64,000 nt of DNA from Melittangium boletus DSM 14713 (lineage in GTDB: Bacteria; Myxococcota; Myxococcia; Myxococcales; Myxococcaceae). The stretch is taken from NCBI RefSeq assembly GCF_002305855.1, contig NZ_CP022163.1, positions 9,615,765 to 9,679,764 of the forward strand, read 5' to 3'. A model generated the notes under the pieces. The model was not told the DNA's origin, searched no databases, and saw nothing but the letters and a program-made list of their open reading frames with translations. Made by a program: the position numbers and the translations under genes. This document shows, piece after piece, positions 17,888 to 24,814 of the stretch (position 1 is the first letter of the stretch; each line of letters opens with the position of its first letter).

Positions 17888-18559
17888 ATGCGCGGAACAC
17901 TCGCCTGGGCGGGTCTGGTTTCGGTCGTGATGGGGTCCACGGGAGCCCACGCGGCCCCGCCCTCCGCGCCCCCACCGGGCCGCATGCAGGGCGTGGGCGA
18001 CGTGGATGCGCGGCTCATGCTCAACGCGGACATCCTCCTGGCCTTCGTGAATGGGGGCGTGGGCGCGGACGTGGGCGTGGCGAAGCTGGGCCCGGGCGTG
18101 CTGTCGCTCGGCGGCGAGTTCGAGGCCGGTACGTGTGTCACCGCCTGCCTCGCGCTCAATCTGGCCACCGGATGGAGCTTCCGCCACCTGTACTACGCGC
18201 CCCACGCCCGCCTCACCTACCACCTCCTGCCCGCCGGGACGGGCAACCTGGAGAAGGCGGACCTCTACGGCCTGCTGCTCGGCGGCGTCACCTTCACCAC
18301 CACCCGCGTGGCGGGCGACTCCTCCGGCACGGAGTTCGAGTACAAGGGCAGTGACGTGGGCCCCTCCGTGGGCCTGGGCGTGGGCGGCAAGTTCTTCCTC
18401 GATGAGCGATTCTTCCTGGGCGGCGAGGCCCGTGCGCGTCTGTCTTACGGCGAGTACACCTACACCGCCCGTGTGGGCAACGCGTCCATTTCCGATCTCC
18501 AATCCACTTGGAGTCTGAGTGGACTCAACGTGCTGTTCTTTGGCGGGGTGCGGCTCTGA
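17888..18559 (+). CDS. Hypothetical outer-membrane beta-barrel-like protein
   Basis: The 223-residue protein has a signal peptide ending AHAA and a body of alternating Gly/aromatic strands (FRHLYYAPHARLTYHL, FFLGGEARARLSYGEY), ending in FGGVRL. This looks like an 8-strand outer-membrane barrel. No specific family is recognised. It follows the pseudokinase gene by 13 bases and may be its functional partner in the envelope. Confidence 0.7.
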   Translation: MRGTLAWAGLVSVVMGSTGAHAAPPSAPPPGRMQGVGDVDARLMLNADILLAFVNGGVGADVGVAKLGPGVLSLGGEFEAGTCVTACLALNLATGWSFRHLYYAPHARLTYHLLPAGTGNLEKADLYGLLLGGVTFTTTRVAGDSSGTEFEYKGSDVGPSVGLGVGGKFFLDERFFLGGEARARLSYGEYTYTARVGNASISDLQSTWSLSGLNVLFFGGVRL

Positions 18560-18587
18560 TCCTCCCTGAAGGAAAACTACCGCCTGA

Positions 18588-18617
18588 TTGACACTCAACA
18601 CGCTCCTTCGCTATAGC
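18588..18617 (+). promoter_or_regulatory. Sigma-70-type promoter
   Basis: A perfect TTGACA (18588-18593), an 18-base spacer and TATAGC (18612-18617) lie 31 bases before the ATG at 18649. Placement gives a short leader with a GAGGGGG ribosome site. Confidence 0.6.
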
Positions 18618-18648
18618 TCCAGCCCTCTCATTGAGGGGGAGCATCATC

Positions 18649-19596
18649 ATGCGGATGAGCAATATTGGCGCGTGCGTCCTCGCGCTGGTGGTCGTGGCTT
18701 GTGGTGGGGCGGTTGAAACGGAAACCCAGACATCGGAGACCGGAGGGACGCTGCAGCTGCCGCTGACGACCCCGGGCCCCGAAAACAAGACCTACCGGTT
18801 GGTGGGCGCGTCGTTCAACATCACCGGTCCCGAGACGGTGGCGATCACGGACACCTCGGCCGATACGTTGAACGTGCCGCTGGAAGTGGGTGACTATGCC
18901 ATCGAGATTGGCGGGACCTATCACCTGGAGCGCGCGGATGAGCCGGGAAAGCCTGTCTCGGCCCAGTTGATCTCTCCCACGACACTGACGTTCGCGGTGA
19001 CCAAGGCCACGACGACCCAGGTGCGCTTCCAGTTCAAGCTCGCGGGGAGCGGCACCGCGGACGTGGGCTTCAGCGTGGACAACGGAGGCTTCATCTCCGG
19101 CACGTTCCATGTCGACCACGCCAGTGCTCCCCCCGATGGCTCTCCCCTCTTCACCAGCCTGGTGAACAAGGACATCCCCTTCACCCTCAGCTACTCCACG
19201 GCCACGATCACCAAGGAGGACTACGGAGCGAAGACCCTGTCCGTGCTCACCGGTCCCATCTTCGTCCAGTTCGGGGGCGTTGATTCGGCGGGCCTCACGC
19301 GGGACGTGGCCCCGGCCTTCAACGGGCAGCAGCTGGCCTTCCAACTGCGCGCCGAGCCGGATGGCCGCGTCACCTTCTCTGGCATCCAGCTCTACGGCTC
19401 GCCCGAGCGTCGCTTCGATCTGCACGTGCAGATGGGCGCGCCGTTCACCGCGCCACTCGACAGCGAGGGCTACCCCCTGCCGGGTCTCTTCCAGTTCAGC
19501 ACGACCAACTATCCCAGCAGCGCCCGGCTGATGGGTCCGCCGGCCTACGGCGACGCCATGGGTTGGGTTGTCGACGGGAAGGGCGCGTCTAACTGA
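18649..19596 (+). CDS. Hypothetical lipoprotein
   Basis: The 315-residue protein has a lipoprotein signal (LVVVACGG) followed by an acidic, Thr-rich spacer and a largely beta-strand body. No catalytic motif or known domain is seen; the first ~110 residues after the Cys look like an Ig/fibronectin-type fold. The ATG at 18649 is chosen because GAGGGGGA lies eight bases upstream; an in-frame TTG at 18631 overlaps that site. It has its own promoter and a terminator-like hairpin downstream. Confidence 0.7.
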   Translation: MRMSNIGACVLALVVVACGGAVETETQTSETGGTLQLPLTTPGPENKTYRLVGASFNITGPETVAITDTSADTLNVPLEVGDYAIEIGGTYHLERADEPGKPVSAQLISPTTLTFAVTKATTTQVRFQFKLAGSGTADVGFSVDNGGFISGTFHVDHASAPPDGSPLFTSLVNKDIPFTLSYSTATITKEDYGAKTLSVLTGPIFVQFGGVDSAGLTRDVAPAFNGQQLAFQLRAEPDGRVTFSGIQLYGSPERRFDLHVQMGAPFTAPLDSEGYPLPGLFQFSTTNYPSSARLMGPPAYGDAMGWVVDGKGASN

Positions 19597-19605
19597 GGTC
19601 GAGCA

Positions 19606-19634
19606 GGAGCCCGGGCCAAATGGGTCCGGGCTCC
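19606..19634. terminator. Terminator-like hairpin between convergent genes
   Basis: GGAGCCCGGGCC (19606-19617) can pair with 19623-19634 in a 12-bp stem with one G-U pair and a 5-base loop. There is no strong T run on either side. It lies between the stops of two convergent genes and could serve both. Confidence 0.5.
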
Positions 19635-19654
19635 CGTTCCTCATGCAGATGGCA

Positions 19655-20263
19655 TCAAGTCCGCGCGCCGCCGTCGAGCGGTTCGGCGCTTTCCGATGGC
19701 CCCCCGTCCGTCGAGGTATCGGGAACAGCGGGTTGTGAGGCCCCTCCGTCCTCGTCTCCCGCATCAACGGCGAGCGGCGTACCCGCATCCTCCGGAAGAG
19801 CTCCACGCTCATCTGTTATCAGCGCCGATGGAGGAAGCGCCTCTGCCTGTGCATCGAACACACGCCGAAGAATGCGGCCCTCTTCACTAATGGCATAGGT
19901 CACGCCGGTGTCGAGCGAGACATATTGCAGGCCGCAGGATTCAAGATCCTCATCGATCCTGACGAAGATCACCCTGCCCTGACGAATGACCTGGTAGCGG
20001 TGGGCTTCCTGGCTGTGCCAACACGCTCGTTTCTCTCGTCCAGGGGGAAGAAAGTCGTCGGCGGCGACCCGGATCGCCCGAAGAACCACTCCATCCAAGG
20101 CGAACATCTCTCCGCTCGTGCCTACGTCCACAGCAGGACGATCGAAGAAATGGGGAAAGACGATTGACGGATCATCCTCGACCGGAAGGGGTGGCGGAGT
20201 TGGAGACCGCACACAACTGGCGAGCATGACGGCAAGCCCCAGGCTCAGCTTCTTCATGCACAT
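19655..20263 (-). CDS. Lipoprotein of unknown function, partner of the JAMM-motif lipoprotein
   Basis: The ~202-residue protein starts with a lipoprotein signal (MKKLSLGLAVMLASC), then a ~110-residue conserved core with DFLPPG, EAHRYQVIRQG, SCG and GRILRR, and a Gly/Ser/Asp-rich tail. The same core recurs in the protein at 43784-44377, so this is a family with at least two copies in the window. It starts 18 bases after the JAMM-motif gene on the same strand. Of three near ATGs (20269, 20263, 20257), 20263 has the best-spaced GAGG. Function unknown; a secreted or periplasmic role is inferred. Confidence 0.65.
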   Translation of the reverse strand: MCMKKLSLGLAVMLASCVRSPTPPPLPVEDDPSIVFPHFFDRPAVDVGTSGEMFALDGVVLRAIRVAADDFLPPGREKRACWHSQEAHRYQVIRQGRVIFVRIDEDLESCGLQYVSLDTGVTYAISEEGRILRRVFDAQAEALPPSALITDERGALPEDAGTPLAVDAGDEDGGASQPAVPDTSTDGGPSESAEPLDGGART

Positions 20264-20281
20264 GGGCATCCTCGACGAAGG

Positions 20282-21037
20282 CTAGGGACTCGCGCTGCCC
20301 GACGTGGGCTCGAAATAGAATTTCGTCTTGCCCACCCAGGTAATGGTGCCAACGCTCCGCGAGCGCCATTTACCTTGTGCATCGGGTGTCCATTTCAACA
20401 CATCCTTCGCTCCGAGACTGTATTCGAAGAAACCACCACACGATGCCTCGGATGGAGCGTAGGTGTTCGAGAAAAAGGCGACGACACCCACGGGAATCCG
20501 GCCTGCTTTCGTCTCGACGAACTCACCATGAAGTCGCGCGACCTTCACGAGGGCGTTGATGTCCTTCTCGGAGAGGTTCGTGGGCGTCTCGGGATGATTG
20601 TGAAGGACATAGACATGCTTGAGGCTTCGCGGCGGATAGCGACTGTCAGACACGAAAGCTGGCATTCGACACCCCCGCTCGTTCTGTTCCCCTGGAGGCC
20701 TTGGTTCCGTACTCTCCACCAGCATGCTCATTTCGAACTGCTCAGCCGGCGTGTAATACAACCAGGCGCAGTACTCCGTGGATACTCTCCACCTGGTTTC
20801 GAAGTTCATGTCCTCCTGGCGTCCAGCGGTCGCGCGAGGTTGGGACAGGATCAAGGGACACGCCGCGACCAGTGCATCCAAGGGAGCCGCGAAGGGTCCG
20901 AAGCGAGGCATGGGCCCCTCAACTGCCTCGGGCGGATTTTCCGGATCGATCCGCACAACGCCCAAGGGAGGTTGGTTTGGAGCACAACTCCAGGCTCCCA
21001 GCATCAGAATGACGCTCATCCACCCCGTCTTCGTCAT
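20282..21037 (-). CDS. JAMM-motif (MPN/RadC-like) putative metalloprotease lipoprotein
   Basis: The 251-residue protein has a lipoprotein signal ending GAWSC (C18). Near residue 146 it shows a full JAMM signature, H-x-H-x7-S-x2-D (H146, H148, S156, D159, in VLHNHPETPTNLSEKDI), the zinc site of JAB1/MPN-type isopeptidases and of RadC-like proteins. A Glu in FEMSMLVEST (102-109) could be the general acid. Such domains are usually cytosolic, so an exported, lipid-anchored one is unusual. It is followed after 18 bases by a second lipoprotein gene. The substrate is unknown; protease activity is inferred from the motif only. Confidence 0.65.
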   Translation of the reverse strand: MTKTGWMSVILMLGAWSCAPNQPPLGVVRIDPENPPEAVEGPMPRFGPFAAPLDALVAACPLILSQPRATAGRQEDMNFETRWRVSTEYCAWLYYTPAEQFEMSMLVESTEPRPPGEQNERGCRMPAFVSDSRYPPRSLKHVYVLHNHPETPTNLSEKDINALVKVARLHGEFVETKAGRIPVGVVAFFSNTYAPSEASCGGFFEYSLGAKDVLKWTPDAQGKWRSRSVGTITWVGKTKFYFEPTSGSASP

Positions 21038-21090
21038 GGCGAGAATTCTACGCTGTTCCCTTCCGGGTTCAAGCGTGCGCCCGGCGCCGT

Positions 21091-22350
21091 TCACATACTC
21101 TTGCGCAGGCGGATCATCGCCTCGTACGAGCGGCCCACGCTCTGCGAGAGGATGAGCAGTTCGCCCACGTCCGGGGGCGTGAGCTGGCCAGGTCCGTTAT
21201 CCACATACAGCATGTGCACCAGCTTGCCGCGCACGAGCAGCGGGAGGATGACGGCCGTCGTCGGGTAGTCTCCTCCCAAGAGCTTGTAGAAGAGGCCCGA
21301 CGCCGCGTCCCGGCGCACCGGCCCCACATAGTGCGAGCGCGTGTCCCGCACCAGCCGGAAGGTGCTCGGCGCCTGCAATCCAATACCAATGCGTTTCACC
21401 GCGGCCTCGCGCACCCGCTTGCCCATGCCGCGCCAGCCCGTGACCAGGTTGCCCTGCACGCTCAACAACAGACACCGCTTCCACTTGCCCAACGCGAAGC
21501 GCAACACCGTGGTCGCCACCTGTTCGCGATCCGAGCTGCTTGACAGCTCCGCCTGCGCATCGGCGAAGGTGAGCGGCGTGAAGAGCCGCTCCACCACCGC
21601 GGGCGCTCGCGGACGCGGCGCCTCCTCCAGATGCAACGTCTCGGGCACGTGCAGCACCGGCGAGGCCGGCGGCGGCGCCACCACGGGCTCGGGCACCACC
21701 GGCGGCACGTACCCCTGCACGATGGGCTCCTCCTCCTCCGCCACCTCCACGAGATCCAACACCGGCTCGTCCCCGTCCTCCGAGCCGCCCTTGAGCGCCT
21801 GCGCGTAGAGGGACTGGAACTCCTCCTCGCTGATGAGATCCTCGGCCTTCGCTGACGGTGCCAGCTTCTCCGCCTCGGCCTGCTTCACGCGCGAGGGCCT
21901 CACCGCGTTCATGTCCAGCGCCCGCATCGCGCGGAACGCCTTGCAGTGGCGCCGCAGCAGCTGGTTCATCCGGAACTCGGGGATGACGACCGGCACCACG
22001 CGCTTGCCCGTCCGGAAGGCCAGCGCGTCCAGCGTTTCGATGTCTCGCGGGTTGATCACCGCCACGCTCATGCGCGTGGCATCCACCCGCATGGGCAGGT
22101 AGTCCTTCTCGTCCGCGTCGTTGAGGTCCACCAGTTCCAGGGCCCGCGGATCCGGCACCATCTCGCCCGAGGCGCTGGCCACGCCGTGCTGCTGGCCGAG
22201 CACCCGCGACAGCTCCTGCTCGGACAACATCCCCAGCTCGACGAGGTTCGTGCCCAACCGCCCGCCATGGACGACCTGGGACTCCAGCGCCTCCTCCAGG
22301 GCCTCGGGGGTGATGAGGTGTTCTTGAAGGAGCAGTTCGCCCAGACGCAT
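21091..22350 (-). CDS. MshEN (GspE N-terminal) domain protein, likely c-di-GMP receptor
   Basis: The 419-residue protein opens with two 24-residue repeats of the MshEN type. The first starts RLGELLLQEHLI and the second RLGTNLVELGML, each running to L-x3-L-x2-Q and separated by exactly five residues (VVHGG). That layout binds c-di-GMP in MshE-like proteins. The rest of the GspE_N fold follows to ~130, then an acidic/Pro-rich linker and a C-terminal ~150-residue GAF-like domain. No Walker motifs are present, so it is not a pilus or secretion ATPase. The gene lies 65 bases downstream of the VOC gene. Confidence 0.75.
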   Translation of the reverse strand: MRLGELLLQEHLITPEALEEALESQVVHGGRLGTNLVELGMLSEQELSRVLGQQHGVASASGEMVPDPRALELVDLNDADEKDYLPMRVDATRMSVAVINPRDIETLDALAFRTGKRVVPVVIPEFRMNQLLRRHCKAFRAMRALDMNAVRPSRVKQAEAEKLAPSAKAEDLISEEEFQSLYAQALKGGSEDGDEPVLDLVEVAEEEEPIVQGYVPPVVPEPVVAPPPASPVLHVPETLHLEEAPRPRAPAVVERLFTPLTFADAQAELSSSSDREQVATTVLRFALGKWKRCLLLSVQGNLVTGWRGMGKRVREAAVKRIGIGLQAPSTFRLVRDTRSHYVGPVRRDAASGLFYKLLGGDYPTTAVILPLLVRGKLVHMLYVDNGPGQLTPPDVGELLILSQSVGRSYEAMIRLRKSM

Positions 22351-22415
22351 GAGGGGTCCGGCTTGTAGCCCCCCCCCGACGTCCTCCGCAAGGAGCGCCT
22401 CGCGCCCCCCGGCGC

Positions 22416-22811
22416 CTAGGGCACCGGATCCTCCGGGTGGTGGCTGAGCGCCACCCGGTTGCCCTCGGGATCCCGGACATACACCGACCAGCGCGTCTCG
22501 TGCTCCAGGGGGACGCCCGCCCGCGCGAAGGCGGCCACCACGCCCGCCCGGGCCTCCGGAGCGATCCGCAGGGCGATCAGGAAGAGGCCTGGCCGCTCGT
22601 GGCGGAAGGGAGCGGCCTCGGGCTCGCCCGAGACGGCCTCCAAGGCGAGGAAGCCCCCGCCCGGCACCTGAACCCAGATGCTGCGCAGCGAGCCGTCGGG
22701 CCGGTGGTAGCGCTGAAGCTCCGCGAAGCCCAGCACCTCCCGGTAGAAGCGCGTGACGCGCTCCACGTCATGAACCTGAATCGCCAGATGATGGAAGCCC
22801 TGAACGTCCAT
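22416..22811 (-). CDS. VOC (glyoxalase/bleomycin-resistance) family protein
   Basis: The 131-residue protein has the paired beta-alpha-beta-beta-beta fold of the vicinal oxygen chelate family. It opens with GFHHLAIQVHDVERVTRFYREVLGF and closes with VYVRDPEGNRVAL. The opening His and the Glu of the DPEGN region fit metal ligands. The reaction is not predictable. It is divergent from the REC-DUF4388 gene, with the two ATGs about 30 bases apart. Confidence 0.85.
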   Translation of the reverse strand: MDVQGFHHLAIQVHDVERVTRFYREVLGFAELQRYHRPDGSLRSIWVQVPGGGFLALEAVSGEPEAAPFRHERPGLFLIALRIAPEARAGVVAAFARAGVPLEHETRWSVYVRDPEGNRVALSHHPEDPVP

Positions 22812-22840
22812 GACGCTGGATGCTATGGTGCCCGGCCCCC

Positions 22841-24814
22841 ATGGTGCGACTGCTGATCGTCGAGGACCACCCCGAACTCGCCTCCCTCATGGTCGCCGCG
22901 GCCGAGAGCCGGGGTCATGAGGCCACGGCCGTTCATACCGGCGAGGCCGCGTTGGCCCTCCTGCGTCCAGCGGCCTTCCACGCCGCCGTGGTGGACCTGC
23001 TCCTGCCCGACATGCGCGGCAGCACCGTGCTCTCGGCCCTGCGCGACCATGCCATCCCCGCCGTCGCCGTCAGCGGCGTCTTCAAGGGAGATCGCTTCGC
23101 CCGCGAGGCCACCGAGGTCCACGGCGCACGCGCCTTCTTCGAGAAGCCCTTCGAGCTGGGGCACCTGCTGGAGTTCATCGAGCAGCTGTGCGGACTGAAT
23201 CCCCCCATGCCCATGGAAGGCGAGGACGAGGGCGACGAGGTCGTCGTGTTCGAGGACGCCTCGCTCATGGACATGGAGGACGAGCCCGGCTTCGTCTCCG
23301 ACGACGCGGACGAGCCCCTGTTTGGCCCACCCGTCGAGGAGACGCCGCCCGTCGTCCAGGGGCTCACGCTCGTCGAGGAGGTCGAGGATCCACTCGGCTC
23401 CGAGCCCCTGGCCCTGACCGAGCCCGTTGACGAACAGCCGGTGGACGCCCCCGTCGCGCCGTACTCCGCCGCCGCCCTGGATGGCTCCGAGCCCCTGTGG
23501 GACGAGCCCGCTCCCGTCGAGGCGCCCGCCTCCGCCGCGCGCCCGAAGACCCCCACGACCCTGCCGACGGTGGAGCTCGGGGAACTCGAACTGCACGAGG
23601 AGCCTCCGGCCCCTTCGTTGGAGGAGCCCCCTCCCGAAGCCCCTCCCGAGGAGGCCCCCGCCGAGGAGTACCGTCCCCCGGATACGCTCGAGGTGCCCGC
23701 CGCGACCCTGGCGACGATGGCGGTCTCCGCCGAGGAGTTCGCCGCCCTCGATGCCCTCGGACAGACGCCCGCGGTGTTCTCCGAAGCACCTCCCCCCCAG
23801 GAGCCGCCTCCCGCCGAATATCAACCCGTCGCCGAGGAGCCTCCCGCCGAGGGTCCCCTGACGACGGTGGTGTCCTCCGAGGAACTCGCGGCCCTGGACG
23901 CGCTCGGACCCGCCGAGGAGCCACCTCCCGCTCCCGCCGAGCCCCCCGCCCCCGTGCGGGTCGTGGAGCCCCTGGAACCTGAACCCGGCATCGCCCTGCC
24001 CTTCGGAGACCGGGAGAAGGTGTGGACCAAGCCGGCCGCGACCGAGGCCCGCCGCCGCGCGCCTCCCGCCTGGTCCCTGTCCGGAGATCTGCGCGACACC
24101 AGCGTGCCCCGGCTGCTCAATGCCTACTACGAGGCGCGCCACAGCGGAGAGCTCAAGCTGCGCCAGGGCACCCTCCAGAAGGTCGTCTACTTCGAGGCGG
24201 GCCGGCCCGTGTACGCCGCGTCCAACCTCGCCCAGGAGCGCTTCCTGCGCTTCTGTGTGCGCCGGGGCGTGCTGCCCGAGGCCAAGGCCCAGGAGGCGGC
24301 CGCGCTCGCGCGTGATCAGAACCTGCGCTCCAGCGAGGCACTCGAGCGCCTGGGTCTGGTGGACGCACGAGCGCGTCAACAGCTCGTCGAGGAACAGGTC
24401 AAGGAGTTGATCTGGTCCATGTTCTCATGGACGCACGGGGCCTATGGCTTCAGCCTCCTGCGGGCGCCGCGCGCGGGCCGGGTGAAGCTGTCGGTGTTCC
24501 CCGGGGATCTCGTCCTCGAGGGGACGCTGCGCTCCGAGCCCCTGGTGGCGCTGCGCCAGAGCATGCCGCGCGGGCGCCGGCTCTTCCCCACCGCCGCCCC
24601 ACCGTACGGACTGCACGAGCTCACGCTCAAGGGGCAGCAGGCGCTGGTGCTGGCCTACGCGGATGGCACCAAGACGGTGGAGGATCTGCTCACCCTCACG
24701 GATCTCCAGGAGCGCGAGGTGCTCGCCACCCTTCGGGGCCTGGAGCTCATCGGCGTGCTGGAGGAGCGGCGCGACGAGCCGGGCAACAGCCGCCGCATCA
24801 GCTTCGGGCTGTAG
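22841..24814 (+). CDS. Response regulator with DUF4388 (PATAN) domain
   Basis: Of 657 residues, the first ~120 form a receiver domain (VEDH, phosphoacceptor D52 in VVDLLLPDM, Lys in FEKPF). A long Pro/Glu-rich segment (~125-395) follows, with several PPPE-type repeats. The C-terminal part begins with DUF4388 (WSLSGDLRDTSVPRLLNA, then GELKLRQG) near residue 408 and ends in a winged-helix-like segment. Such proteins connect receiver domains to protein partners in myxobacteria and deltaproteobacteria. ATG at 22820 would add seven residues; the ATG at 22841, directly before the receiver fold, is preferred. Confidence 0.85.
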   Translation: MVRLLIVEDHPELASLMVAAAESRGHEATAVHTGEAALALLRPAAFHAAVVDLLLPDMRGSTVLSALRDHAIPAVAVSGVFKGDRFAREATEVHGARAFFEKPFELGHLLEFIEQLCGLNPPMPMEGEDEGDEVVVFEDASLMDMEDEPGFVSDDADEPLFGPPVEETPPVVQGLTLVEEVEDPLGSEPLALTEPVDEQPVDAPVAPYSAAALDGSEPLWDEPAPVEAPASAARPKTPTTLPTVELGELELHEEPPAPSLEEPPPEAPPEEAPAEEYRPPDTLEVPAATLATMAVSAEEFAALDALGQTPAVFSEAPPPQEPPPAEYQPVAEEPPAEGPLTTVVSSEELAALDALGPAEEPPPAPAEPPAPVRVVEPLEPEPGIALPFGDREKVWTKPAATEARRRAPPAWSLSGDLRDTSVPRLLNAYYEARHSGELKLRQGTLQKVVYFEAGRPVYAASNLAQERFLRFCVRRGVLPEAKAQEAAALARDQNLRSSEALERLGLVDARARQQLVEEQVKELIWSMFSWTHGAYGFSLLRAPRAGRVKLSVFPGDLVLEGTLRSEPLVALRQSMPRGRRLFPTAAPPYGLHELTLKGQQALVLAYADGTKTVEDLLTLTDLQEREVLATLRGLELIGVLEERRDEPGNSRRISFGL

